Position numbers and translations under genes: made by a program. Source: Xanthomonas sp. DAR 35659 (GTDB lineage Bacteria; Pseudomonadota; Gammaproteobacteria; Xanthomonadales; Xanthomonadaceae). Taken from it: 64,000 nt of DNA. This document shows positions 25,403-34,603 of this stretch, one piece after another. The stretch is from assembly GCF_041242975.1 (NCBI RefSeq), contig NZ_CP162488.1:1168001-1232000 (forward strand). Direction: 5' to 3'. The notes beneath the pieces are model-generated. The model saw nothing but the letters and a program-made list of their open reading frames with translations, made no database searches and was not told where the DNA came from. Position 1 is the stretch's first letter. Each line of letters opens with the position of its first letter.

Positions 25403-27010
25403 ATGTCGACGATGCAGGCAACAACCAGGGGAGTCATGACCCGCCGCCAATTGCTCGCCAGGATCGGCCTGGCCGGCGGCGGCGCGATGATGTACCAGGC
25501 GATGCACAGCCTGGGCATGGCGGCCGAATCCCGTTTCAACGGCGTGCCGCGGCTGGATGGCGACGCCAAGGGCGCCTCGGTGCTGGTGCTCGGCGCCGGC
25601 CTGGCCGGGCTGACCGCGGCCTACGAACTGCGCAAGGCCGGCTATCGGGTGCAGGTGCTCGAATACAACGCGCGTCCCGGCGGCCGCAACTGGACGCTGC
25701 GCGGCGGCGATCGCTATACCGAACTCGGCGGCTTCGAGCAGCACTGCGGGTTCGACGAGGGCATGTACCTAAACCCCGGCCCGTGGCGCATCCCGCACCA
25801 TCACAAGGCGGTGCTGTCCTACTGCAAGCAGTTCGGGGTGGCGCTGGAACCGTTCGTGCAGGTCAACTTCAACGCGTTGCTGCACAGCCGCGAGGGGTTC
25901 GGCGGCAAGCCGCAGCGCTTCCGCGACATCGACGCCGACTACAAGGGGCACGTGGCCGAACTGCTGGCCAAGAGCACCCGGCAGGGCGCCCTGGATGCGC
26001 AGGTGCAGCGCGAGGACCAGGAGATCCTGCTCGAGTCGTTGCGCAACTGGGGCGCGCTGGACAAGGACTTCGGCTACGTCAAAGGCCGCGAGAGCAGCGA
26101 GCGCCGCGGCTTCGCCAAGTATCCCGGCGGCGGCCTGTCCGGCAAGCCGCAATTCTCCGAACCGTTCAGCACCCAGGACATCCTGCGCTCGCGGCTGTGG
26201 GCCACGCTGGCGGCCGGCAACAACTACGAGATGCAGACCGCGATGTTCCAGCCGGTCGGCGGCATGGACCAGATCGGCAAGGCGTTCGCGCGCGAGCTCG
26301 GCGACGCGATCCGCTACAACGCCCGGGTCACCCGCATCGACCAGGACGCGCACGGGGTCAGCGTCGCCTACCAGGACGGCACCGGCAGCGAACAGGTGGC
26401 GAACGCCGATTGGTGCGTGTGCACGATCCCGCTGTCGATCCTCAGCCGCATTCCGCTCGCGGTGGGCGAGAAGATGGCCGCGGCGATCGGCCAGGTGCCG
26501 TACGCGGCATCGGTGAAGGTGGGGCTGCAGTTCAAGCGCCGCTTCTGGGAAGAGGACGAGGCGATCTACGGCGGCATCAGCTACACCGACTTGCCGATCA
26601 CCCTGATCAGCTATCCGAGCACCGGTTTCCAGAGCGCCGGCAAGGGCGTGCTGCTCGGCGCCTACGTGTGGGGACTGGAGGCGTTCGAGTTCACCTCGAT
26701 GACGCCGCAGCAGCGCGTGGCCAAGGCGGTGGAGTACGGCACGCAGTTGCATCCGCAGTATCCGCGCGAGTTCGACAACGGCATCGCCGTGGGCTGGCAC
26801 CGGGTGCCGTTCACCCATGGCTGTTTCGGCATGTGGAGCGACGCTGCGCGCGCCGAGCACTACGAGAACCTGTGCCGGATCGATGGCCGCATCGCGCTCG
26901 CCGGCGAACACGCCTCGTACATTCCGGCCTGGCAGGAAGGGGCCATCACCTCGGCGCTGGATGCGATCGAACGCCTGCATCGCCGTGTCGTCAATGGAGT
27001 CCGCGCATGA
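25403..27010 (+). CDS. Tat-exported flavin amine oxidase
   Basis: A 535-residue FAD-dependent oxidase or dehydrogenase of the monoamine oxidase family. It begins with a twin-arginine signal (TRRQLLARIGLAGG, arginines 14-15) and so is probably exported folded. The Rossmann motif VLVLGAGLAGLTAAYELRKAG spans about 60-80, followed by LEYNARPGGRNWTLRGG; the C-terminal FAD motif is IALAGEHASYIPAWQEGAI. Substrate unknown; family members oxidise amines or amino acids to imines. The first ATG (25403) is listed, but ATGs at 25412 and 25436 (AGGGGAG just upstream) also keep the Tat motif. Its stop overlaps the cytochrome c start by 4 bp. Confidence 0.9.
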   Translation: MSTMQATTRGVMTRRQLLARIGLAGGGAMMYQAMHSLGMAAESRFNGVPRLDGDAKGASVLVLGAGLAGLTAAYELRKAGYRVQVLEYNARPGGRNWTLRGGDRYTELGGFEQHCGFDEGMYLNPGPWRIPHHHKAVLSYCKQFGVALEPFVQVNFNALLHSREGFGGKPQRFRDIDADYKGHVAELLAKSTRQGALDAQVQREDQEILLESLRNWGALDKDFGYVKGRESSERRGFAKYPGGGLSGKPQFSEPFSTQDILRSRLWATLAAGNNYEMQTAMFQPVGGMDQIGKAFARELGDAIRYNARVTRIDQDAHGVSVAYQDGTGSEQVANADWCVCTIPLSILSRIPLAVGEKMAAAIGQVPYAASVKVGLQFKRRFWEEDEAIYGGISYTDLPITLISYPSTGFQSAGKGVLLGAYVWGLEAFEFTSMTPQQRVAKAVEYGTQLHPQYPREFDNGIAVGWHRVPFTHGCFGMWSDAARAEHYENLCRIDGRIALAGEHASYIPAWQEGAITSALDAIERLHRRVVNGVRA

Positions 27011-27435
27011 AACTTCAGCGTCACTGGGTGCTCGCTGCGGCGGTCGCCGCCGGCGTGCTCGCGCCGATGCTGCCGCCGGCGATCGGTCCGGCCGCGGCGC
27101 AGAGTTCCGATGCCACGCCGTTGTATCCGCAGGCCGCCTTCTCCACGGCCTCCGGCGCCACGGTGTACGCGGCGATCTGCCAGAGCTGCCACATGCCCGG
27201 CGGGCAGGGCGCGCGTGGCGGCGGCGAGTATCCGGCGCTGGCCGGCAATCCCAAGGTGGCCGCGGCGCCGTACGTGGCGATGATGGTGCTCGATGGCCGC
27301 GGCGGCATGCCCGGCTTCGCCGGCATGCTCAACGACCAGCAGGTCGCCGAGGTGGTGCACTATGTGCGCAGCCAGTTCGGCAACGACTATCCCGGCAAGC
27401 TCAGCGCCGACGAGGTGCGCACGCTGCGGCACTGA
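27007..27435 (+). CDS. Exported monohaem cytochrome c
   Basis: A 142-residue periplasmic protein with an N-terminal signal (residues about 1-31, AAAVAAGVLAPMLPP). The haem attachment site is CQSCH (58-62) and Met101 in GGMPGFAG is the likely axial ligand. Class I type, with the helix NDQQVAEVVHYVRSQF at the C-terminus. It overlaps the amine oxidase by 4 bp, so translation is coupled and it is the obvious electron acceptor for that flavoenzyme, making the enzyme a dehydrogenase rather than an H2O2-producing oxidase. That pairing is inferred from gene order. Confidence 0.92.
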   Translation: MKLQRHWVLAAAVAAGVLAPMLPPAIGPAAAQSSDATPLYPQAAFSTASGATVYAAICQSCHMPGGQGARGGGEYPALAGNPKVAAAPYVAMMVLDGRGGMPGFAGMLNDQQVAEVVHYVRSQFGNDYPGKLSADEVRTLRH

Positions 27436-27481
27436 GCCGCGACCGGTTCCATTTTCCCCTTTCGACCGCGAGGAGTTCCGC

Positions 27482-27991
27482 ATGCGCCGTTCGTTCGTTT
27501 CCCGCTCGCTCCGTGCCGGCCTGTGCACCGCGCTGTGGCTGCCCGCCCTGGCCGGTGCCGCCGAGATCGTGCGCCACAAGATTCCCGACAGTGATTTTCC
27601 GATTTCCGCGGCGGTGGAGATTCCGGCCGGCAAGACCACGGTCTATCTCAGCGGCGCGGTGCCGCGGCCGATCGATGCCAGCGCGCCCAAGGATTCGCCC
27701 GCCGCCTACGGCGATACCAAGGCGCAGACGATCAGCGTGCTCTCGCAGATCGAGGCGCAACTGAAAGGCATGGGCCTGGGCATGCGCGACGTGGTCAAGA
27801 TGCAAGCGTTCCTGGTCGGCGATCCGGCGCTGGGCGGGAAGATGGATTTCGCCGGTTTCATGGAGGGCTACCGGCAGTTCTTCGGCACGCCCACGCAGCC
27901 CAACCTGCCGTCGCGCTCGGCGTTCCAGATCGCGGCGCTGGGCAATCCGCTGTACCGCATCGAGATCGAAGTGGTCGCCGTGCGTCCGTAA
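27482..27991 (+). CDS. Exported RidA/YjgF-like protein
   Basis: A 169-residue protein of the RidA family with an N-terminal signal peptide (residues 1 to about 26, LCTALWLPALAGA), which is unusual because RidA is normally cytoplasmic. Core motifs: TVYLSGAVPRP, TKAQTISVLSQIEAQLKGMG, RDVVKMQAFLV. Arg145 in LPSRSAFQIA and Glu161 in YRIEIEVVA match the Arg105 and Glu120 that hydrolyse imines in canonical RidA. GAGGAGT lies before the ATG at 27482, 46 bp after the cytochrome. It could deaminate the imine made by the upstream flavoenzyme, in the periplasm. Confidence 0.88.
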   Translation: MRRSFVSRSLRAGLCTALWLPALAGAAEIVRHKIPDSDFPISAAVEIPAGKTTVYLSGAVPRPIDASAPKDSPAAYGDTKAQTISVLSQIEAQLKGMGLGMRDVVKMQAFLVGDPALGGKMDFAGFMEGYRQFFGTPTQPNLPSRSAFQIAALGNPLYRIEIEVVAVRP

Positions 27992-28021
27992 GTCCTTGCC
28001 CTGTCTTCCAAGGAGTCCGTC

Positions 28022-29212
28022 ATGCAGCAGCCGTCGCGTTCGCGCCGCACTTTCCTCAAGGACGCGGCGCTGGTCGCCGCGGCCGGCTTCGGCACGCCCT
28101 GGCTGGCGCAGGCCGCGTCCGGCCCCGTGCAGGCGGCCGACGCCGAACTGGCGCCGGTGCTGATCAACGCCAACGAATATCCCGGCGGCCCGTCGCCGGC
28201 CGCGCAGCGGGCGATCGCGGCGATCGCGTCCAGCGGCGGCCGTTACCTGGGCGAGCTGCAGATGGAACTGCTGCAGACCCTTGCCGACCAGTCGGGCGTG
28301 GGGATCGATCACCTCATGGCCTACGCCGGCTCCACCGAGCCGCTGGACTACACCATGCTGGCATTCACCTCGCCCAGCGCGTCGCTGGTCACCGCCGATC
28401 CCACCTTCGAGTCCGGCTGGCGCGCCGCGGCGCGCAACGGCGCCAAGGTGATCAAGGTGCCGCTGCGCCAGGACGACGCGCACGACGTGCAGGCGATGTG
28501 CGCCGCCGACGCCAACGCCGGCGTGCTCTACATCTGCAATCCGAACAATCCCACCGGTTCGGTGACGCCGCGCAAGGACCTGGACTACGCGCTGGCGCAC
28601 AAGCCCAAGGGCAGCGTGCTGGTGGTCGACGAGGCGTATCTGCATTTTTCCGACAGCGCCAGCAGCATGGTCGATCGCGTCGCCGCCGGCGACGACGTGA
28701 TCGTGCTGCGCACCTTCTCCAAGCTCTACGGCATGGCCGGCATCCGCCTGGGCTATGCGGTGGCGCGGCCGGACTTGCTGGCCAAGCTGAAGTTCTACAG
28801 CGTCAACAGCCTGCCGGTGACCGCGGTCGCCGCCGGCCTGGCCAGCCTGCGCGATCCGGCGCTGGTGCCGCAGCGGCGCGCGCTCAACAGCGCCATTCGC
28901 CACGACGTGGTGCGCTGGCTCGGCGCGCAGGGCTATGCGTGCACGGCGTCGGAAAGCAATTGCTTCATGCTCGACGTGAAGCGCCCGGCGCAGGCGTTCA
29001 TGGACGCGATGGCCACGTATGGCGTATTCGTCGGCCGCAGCTGGGCGCTATGGCCGAACCGCTCGCGCATCACCGTCGGCACCGCGCCGGAGATGGCACG
29101 GTTCAAGCGTGCGTTCGCGCAGGTCGCGGCCGGCAAGCGCGGCCCGTTGCCGGTGCCGGCGCCGCGGATGGCGCTGCATGATCCGATGCACGGTTTCTTC
29201 CGCAACGCCTGA
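28022..29212 (+). CDS. Tat-exported PLP aminotransferase (HisC-like)
   Basis: A 396-residue class I/II aminotransferase with a twin-arginine signal peptide (SRSRRTFLKDAAL, arginines 8-9). Motifs: NPNNPTG (173-179), VVDEAYLHF with Asp203, PLP lysine 234 in TFSKLYGMAG, and a C-terminal SRITVGTAPEM. It resembles histidinol-phosphate aminotransferases, but the export signal and the context argue against histidine synthesis. An exported PLP enzyme needs folding with cofactor before export, which fits the Tat route. It starts 30 bp after the RidA gene and is the last gene of the operon. Confidence 0.9.
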   Translation: MQQPSRSRRTFLKDAALVAAAGFGTPWLAQAASGPVQAADAELAPVLINANEYPGGPSPAAQRAIAAIASSGGRYLGELQMELLQTLADQSGVGIDHLMAYAGSTEPLDYTMLAFTSPSASLVTADPTFESGWRAAARNGAKVIKVPLRQDDAHDVQAMCAADANAGVLYICNPNNPTGSVTPRKDLDYALAHKPKGSVLVVDEAYLHFSDSASSMVDRVAAGDDVIVLRTFSKLYGMAGIRLGYAVARPDLLAKLKFYSVNSLPVTAVAAGLASLRDPALVPQRRALNSAIRHDVVRWLGAQGYACTASESNCFMLDVKRPAQAFMDAMATYGVFVGRSWALWPNRSRITVGTAPEMARFKRAFAQVAAGKRGPLPVPAPRMALHDPMHGFFRNA

Positions 29213-29356
29213 GCAGCGTGCGTACCGGATGTTGCGGTGCACGAGCGCCTGTCGTTGACAAACATTCGCGCAAAGGCCGACAGTCGTGGCGATGCCGCCG
29301 CGCAGCGCATGCTGCCTTCGCATCGTGGTGCCGTTCCCATTGCCAAGGAGTTCGTC

Positions 29357-29812
29357 TTGAAAGCGAAGTCGTTGTCCCCTCTGCTGGTCCTCGCCGCGCT
29401 CGCGTTCGCGCCGGCCGCCTGGGCCAAGACCTGCGCGGTGACCATCACCGGTACCGACCAGATGTCCTTCGACCAGCCGCAGATCAAGGTCGCCGCCGAC
29501 TGCACCGAGGTGGCGCTGACGCTCAAGCACAGCGGCAAGCTCGCCGCCGCGGTGATGGGCCACAACTGGGTGCTGACCAAGACCGCGGACTTCCAGGCGG
29601 TGGCCAACGCCGGCACCAGTTCCAGCCTGGCCGACAATTACCTGCCGAAGAACGACGCGCGGATCATCGCGCACACCAAGGTGATCGGCGCCGGGCAATC
29701 GGACACGATCAAGTTCTCCACCGCCAAGTTGAGCAAGGGCGGCGACTACACGTTCTTCTGCTCGTTCCCGGGGCACTGGGCGATGATGAAGGGCAAGTTC
29801 GTATTCGGCTGA
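29357..29812 (+). CDS. azu: Azurin
   Basis: A 151-residue periplasmic blue copper protein. Copper ligands are His69 (VMGHNW), Cys135, His140 and Met144 (FFCSFPGHWAMMKG); Cys26 and Cys49 can form the usual disulfide. Signal peptide ends at about residue 23 (APAAWA). The start is TTG at 29357 with AAGGAG 7 nt upstream; the open frame extends 40 codons further but without signal-like sequence. Azurins shuttle electrons between periplasmic dehydrogenases and terminal enzymes, so it may serve the amine oxidase operon that ends 144 bp upstream. Confidence 0.93.
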   Translation: MKAKSLSPLLVLAALAFAPAAWAKTCAVTITGTDQMSFDQPQIKVAADCTEVALTLKHSGKLAAAVMGHNWVLTKTADFQAVANAGTSSSLADNYLPKNDARIIAHTKVIGAGQSDTIKFSTAKLSKGGDYTFFCSFPGHWAMMKGKFVFG

Positions 29813-29913
29813 GCCGCGCCGCGCTGCAGGTTGCGGCCAGCGATCCGCGCGCTTTTCGAACATGATGGCGCTGCAGGCCAGGCCAGGCCAGGCCTGCGTC
29901 AGCGTCCACTCAC

Positions 29914-29983
29914 TGTAGGAGCGGCTTCAGCCGCGACCGGGCTTTCCCGACAAGGTCCGGTCGCGGCTGAAGCCGCTCCTACA
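29914..29983. terminator. Perfect 27-bp inverted repeat between convergent genes
   Basis: The arm at 29914-29940 (TGTAGGAGCGGCTTCAGCCG...) and its exact reverse complement at 29957-29983 enclose a 16-nt loop. It lies between azurin and the convergent regulator gene, a position suited to bidirectional termination. Same family as the other GTAGGAGCGGCTTCAGCC palindromes. Confidence 0.7.
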
Positions 29984-30012
29984 GGACCGCGACGACGCGC
30001 GCGATTGCGCGA

Positions 30013-32793
30013 TCATGCTCGGTCCTGTGCGCAGTCGGGCGCCGCGCCGCGCTGCAGCAGCCCGCGTTGCAGCGCGCTGGCCAGCGCGGCTTCGCGGGTG
30101 CCGGCTTCCAGCTTGCGGTATAGGTTCTTCAGGTGGAACTTGACCGTGTTCTCCGACAGCGCCAGGCGCCGCGCGATCTGCTTGTTGGCGGCGCCCTGCG
30201 CCAGCAGCGCCAGCACTTCCAGTTCGCGTTCGCTGAACAGGTCGGCGCCGCTGTCCTGGTCGTGGCGCAGCTTGTCCAGCAGCGCCTGGATGGTCATCGC
30301 CAGCGTGGTGTTCGGCGCTGCCTGCGGATCCTGCTGGCGCGCCATGCGCAGCAAGGCCTTGCCCGGCACGCCCAGTTCCAGCACGCATTGCCAGGCCTGG
30401 GTGCCGGCCACGTGCTGCAGCGCGTGCCGCAGGTAGGGCAGGGCGGTGGCGGATTCGCCGCGGTCGTGCAGCACCAGCGCGATGCGCGCACGCACCCGCG
30501 CCAGGTGCACCTGGTTGTCGGCGGTCAGGCAGGCCGCCTCCACGCTTTGCAGCACCGCCAGCGCGGCGCGGGTGCGTCCGCCCAGGCGATGCCAGCGGGC
30601 CAGGGCGAAGCCGAGCGCGGCGAGGAAGCGCCAGTCCTGCGGCTGGCTCAGCGCATGCGCGAACCGGGCCTCGCCGCCGGTGCGCGCGACCAGCACGTCG
30701 ATCGCCGGCGACGGCGGCTGGTCGAGCAGCACGTGCAGCCGCCAGGCCAGCGCCAGGTCGGCGAGCCGGCCCAGGTGCCGCGCGTGCGCGATGCGGTCGA
30801 TATGGTCGAGCAGGTCCAGCGCGGCGCGATCGCTGCGGTCGTGCTGGCGCGCCAGCACCAGCGCGGTCTCGTAGCCGGCGGCGTAGATGTCCAGCCAGCC
30901 GTCGTGCTGTTCCAGGAACCCCAGCGCCGGCTGCAGGCAGTCGGCGGCTTCGTCGTAGCGGCCGTGCTCGCATTGCAGCTGCGCCAGCAGGCACTGGCCC
31001 ACCGCCTGCAGGGTGGGATCGAGCTGCTGCTGGCGCTGGGCGATGGCCAGCGCCTGGCGACAGGTGGCTTCGGCGCGCTCCAGTTGGCCGCGGTAGTAGT
31101 GGCTCTGCGCCAGGTGGACCAGCGCATAGCTGGTGCCGACCTCGCTGCCGCTGGCCTGCATCGCGCCGTCGGCCAGTTGCGCATAGCGCTCGGCGCCGGC
31201 GAAATCGGCGCGGCCCAGGGCGGTGGTGGCGCAGATGCACCACAGCGTGCCGCGGCCCAGGCTGTCGTCCTCGTCCAGCGCCGCTGCTTGCGCCGCGATC
31301 TGCGCCAGTCCGCGCGGGTTGGCGCAGACCTGGTCGAGCAGGTCGCGCAGCAACGCCACCACCATCGTGTAGTCGCGCTCGAACGGCGCGCGCACGGGTT
31401 CGGGGAAGTCGCGGAAGCGTTCCAGCAGGGTCTGCGCGTGCGCGAACTCGCCCAGCTTCATGTGCAGGTAGGCCTGGGTCAGATTCAGCGCCGGCCATTC
31501 GCCGATGCTGCGGCGCGGGAAGCGGCGCAGCAGCGCACGGATCGGCGCGGTGCCGTGGCGCAGCAGCAACTGCCAGGTGCCGGCGCGGGCAATGCAGTCG
31601 GCGGCGCTGTCGATCGCGCCGCCGCGCACCGCATGCCGCACCGCTTCGGGCAACTGCCCGTGCGCGTCGAACCAGTGCGCAGCGCGCCGGTGCAACTGCG
31701 GCGCCAGCCCGGGCGTGTCGCGCTCCAGTTGCTGGGACAGATAATCGGCGAACAACGGATGGAAGCGGAACCACTCGTGTTCGCCATCCAGCGCCACCAG
31801 CAGGCCCTGGAAATGCGCCAGCCGCTCCAGCAGGCGGCCGCTGTCGTCGCGCTGGCGCACCGCGTCGGCGAGCGCGGCGTTGAACCGTTCCAGCGGCGAG
31901 AGCTGCAGCAGCAAGGCGCGCAAGTCCGGATCCAGGTCGTTGAGCACCTGCTCGGCCAGATACGCCGCCAACGCGGCGGTGCGCCCGGAGAACCGGTCCA
32001 GGTCGTCTCGGCGGCGTTCGTCGCCGCCCAGCCACAGCCCGGCCAGTTGCAGCGCCACGGCCCAGCCCTCGGTCTGCCGGCGCAGCTGTTGCGCCATCGC
32101 CATCGGCACCTGCGGCCCCAGCAGTGCCAGCGTCTCGGCGTCGTCGAGCGCGAGTTCGCGGGCGCCGATGCGTTCCAGTTGGCCTTGCAGCGCCCAGCGC
32201 GCCAACGGCAGCGCGGGCGCGCGCCGGGTGGCCAGCAGCAGGTGCAATTGGCCGCCGGCGTGTTCGACCAGCCGCGTCACCACCTCGTCGAGCGCGCTGG
32301 CGTGGCCGCGGTCGTAGTCGTCGAGGATCACCAGCAGGCGCCGCGGCGCGGCGCGGATCGCGCGGATCAGTGCCGGCAGGGTGGACGCCACCTCCAGGTC
32401 CTGGCCCTGCTGCTGCAGTGCGGCCTGCAAGGGGGCGCCGAGGTCGATCCCGGCGCCGCGCGCGGCCAGCGCCAGGTAGGCGAGGAAGCGCCCCGGATCG
32501 GCGTCGTCCTCGTCCAGCGACAGCCATGCCACCGCGGCCTCGCCGCGTTCGCGCAGGCGCTAGTGCCATTGCCCGAGCAAGGTGGTCTTGCCGAAGCCGG
32601 GTGGCGCCAGCAACAGGGTCAGCGGCAGGTCGGCGGCACGGTCCAGGTGCTGCAGCAAGGCCTCCCGCGCGACCGTGGCCACGCGCGAGCGCGGCGGCGC
32701 CAGTTTGTCGGCCAGTACCCAGTCGGGCAGGGCGGCACTGTCGTGCATGCCCGGAGGGAAACGCGGATTCAACAGCGTGACAGGCTTGAGCAT
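30013..32793 (-). pseudogene. MalT-like LuxR regulator with in-frame amber codon
   Basis: A STAND-type regulator of 926 sense codons interrupted by TAG at 32562-32560. Before the stop: 77 residues with ADKLAPPRSR and Walker A APPGFGKTTLLGQW. After it, in the same frame: RLRERGEAAVAWLSLDEDDADP, Walker B-like LLVILDDYD, TPR-like helices and a C-terminal LuxR helix-turn-helix (LFSERELEVLALLAQG, NKQIARRLALSENTVKFHLKNLY). A single change from CAG would create the TAG. Restart at the GTG at 32532 would lose the P-loop. MalT-type proteins bind direct repeats, making it the candidate activator of the three repeat promoters nearby. No suppressor tRNA is visible here. Confidence 0.85.
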
Positions 32794-33013
32794 GTCGCCA
32801 TGAATGATGTGCAGCGGTCGCCCTCGCGCCCTCTGGCGGTTCGGGTGACGGTACGGAGTCGGACGCGTGCCGGTTCGCCGCGCGGATCGCGGAGAACGCG
32901 TTTACGTCGCCGATTCCACGGGCCCCCGCCCTGATGCCGTCCTGGCCGTGAACGTTGAACTTATGACACGGCCGCGACAAAAGCAAAGTCGCGACCGGGT
33001 GCACGGTTTGCGT

Positions 33014-34306
33014 TCAGCCGGCGGCGACCACGCCGAAGGCCTCGCGCGCCGCGGCCAGCGTGGCCTGCAGCACGCCTTCGTCGTGCGCGCTGGACAGGAA
33101 GCCGGCCTCGTAGGCCGACGGCGCCAGGAACACGCCGCGCTCCAGCATCGCGTGGAAGAAGCGGTTGAACGCGGCGATGTCGCAGGCCGTGGCCTGGGCG
33201 TAGGTCTCGACCTTCTCGGTGGTGAAGAACAGCCCGAACATCGCGCCCACCTGGTTGGTGGTCACCGCCACGCCGGCGTCGGCCGCGGCCTGCTCCAGTC
33301 CGGCGCACAGCGCGGCGGTGGCCGCGTCCAGGCGCTGGTGGAAGCCCGGCGCCTGCACCAGTTCCAGCATCGCCAGGCCGGCGGCCATCGCCACCGGATT
33401 GCCGCTGAGCGTGCCGGCCTGGTAGATCGGCCCGGACGGGGCGATTTGCCGCATCAGCTCGGCGCGGCCGCCGTAGGCGCCGACCGGCATGCCGCCGCCG
33501 ATGATCTTGCCGAAGGTGGTCAGGTCCGGCACCACGCCGTAGTGCGCCTGCGCGCCACCCAGCGCGACGCGGAAGCCGGTCATCACCTCGTCGAAGATCA
33601 GAAGCGCACCGTGCCGCGTGCACAGCGCACGCAGGTGCTGCAGATAGCCGTCGCGCGGCGGGATGCAATTGGCGTTGCCGACCACCGGTTCGATGATGAC
33701 CGCGGCGATCTCGCTGCCGATCTCGTCGAACAGCGCGGTGGCGCCGTCGAAGTCGTTGTAGCTGAGCGTGGCGGTGAGTTCGCTCAGGCCCGCTGGCACG
33801 CCCGGCGAGGTCGGCACGCCCAGGGTCAGCATGCCGCTGCCGGCCTTGACCAGGAACGAGTCGCCGTGGCCGTGGTAGCAGCCTTCGAACTTGACGATGC
33901 GGCTGCGCCCGGTGGCGCCGCGCGCCAGGCGCACCGCCGACAGGGTGGCTTCGGTTCCGGAATTGACCATGCGCACCATCTCGCACGAGGGCACCAGGCG
34001 GGTGATGGTGTCGGCCATCGTCACCTCGGCCGGGCACGGCGCGCCGAACGACAGGCCGTCGCCGATCGCGCGCTGCACCGCCTCGCGCACCGCCGGGTGG
34101 TTGTGCCCGGCGATCATCGGACCCCACGAGCCGACGTAGTCGATGTAGCGGTTGCCGTCCACGTCGTACAGGTAGGGGCCGTCGGCGCGCTGCACGAAGA
34201 ACGGCTCGCCGCCCACCGATTTGAAGGCGCGGACCGGCGAGTTGACGCCGCCGGGGATCAGCGATTGCGCCTGGGCGAAGAGGGCGTGCGAGCGGGCATG
34301 GTGCAT
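33014..34306 (-). CDS. hemL: Glutamate-1-semialdehyde 2,1-aminomutase
   Basis: Converts glutamate-1-semialdehyde to 5-aminolevulinate (C5 haem pathway), PLP-dependent, cytoplasmic. 430 residues. Typical motifs: [19 protein letters not shown] at the start, [52 protein letters not shown] and the PLP lysine in [17 protein letters not shown]. The start at 34306 ([10 protein letters not shown]) is chosen over an earlier in-frame ATG by homology and by AAGGAT about 8 nt upstream. It diverges from the large TonB receptor. Confidence 0.96.
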   Translation of the reverse strand: MHHARSHALFAQAQSLIPGGVNSPVRAFKSVGGEPFFVQRADGPYLYDVDGNRYIDYVGSWGPMIAGHNHPAVREAVQRAIGDGLSFGAPCPAEVTMADTITRLVPSCEMVRMVNSGTEATLSAVRLARGATGRSRIVKFEGCYHGHGDSFLVKAGSGMLTLGVPTSPGVPAGLSELTATLSYNDFDGATALFDEIGSEIAAVIIEPVVGNANCIPPRDGYLQHLRALCTRHGALLIFDEVMTGFRVALGGAQAHYGVVPDLTTFGKIIGGGMPVGAYGGRAELMRQIAPSGPIYQAGTLSGNPVAMAAGLAMLELVQAPGFHQRLDAATAALCAGLEQAAADAGVAVTTNQVGAMFGLFFTTEKVETYAQATACDIAAFNRFFHAMLERGVFLAPSAYEAGFLSSAHDEGVLQATLAAAREAFGVVAAG

Positions 34307-34417
34307 GGGCGGGAATCCTTGGCGAGCTGGCCGGGCCGGTGGGCCGGGCGCGGAGCGATGCCGCCTATTGTCGCGGCTGGCGCCTGCGCGTGCCATGGCG
34401 CCGCGCTTCGGTTGCGG

Positions 34418-34483
34418 ACCTACCCGCTCGCCAGGCACCTACCCGCCGCGGCCGGCTCCGCCCTGTGATCCGCTGCCTAGTAT
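34418..34483 (+). promoter_or_regulatory. Direct-repeat promoter of the Oar-like TonB receptor
   Basis: ACCTACCCG at 34418-34426 and again at 34437-34445 (19-bp period), then 32 bp, then TAGTAT (34478-34483). Third member of the set with 22321 and 25316; both half-sites are perfect here. Confidence 0.7.
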
Positions 34484-34499
34484 CGGAACGTCCAGGGGC

Positions 34500-34603
34500 G
34501 CACGGCCCGCTCGCCGACGGGCGAGCGGGCCGTGCGATGGACGGAGGTGCCACAGGGGGCGCGGGGCGCGCCATCGGCCATTGGCGCCGCGCCCGCATTT
34601 TTT
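34500..34603 (+). promoter_or_regulatory. Leader hairpins, possible attenuator
   Basis: GCACGGCCCGCTCGCC (34500-34515) pairs perfectly with its inverse at 34520-34535. A second GC-rich hairpin (GCGGG...CCCGC, 34561-34596, with a bulge) is followed by ATTTTTT. Both would lie in the transcribed leader of the receptor starting near 34490, upstream of its ATG at 34642. With the promoter at 34418 they account for most of the 335-bp gap between hemL and the receptor. Confidence 0.55.

Noticed and set aside
32794..33013. Search for an ACCTACCCG repeat pair in front of the MalT-like regulator itself
   Set aside because: No such sites are visible on either strand, so autoregulation by the same motif is not supported.
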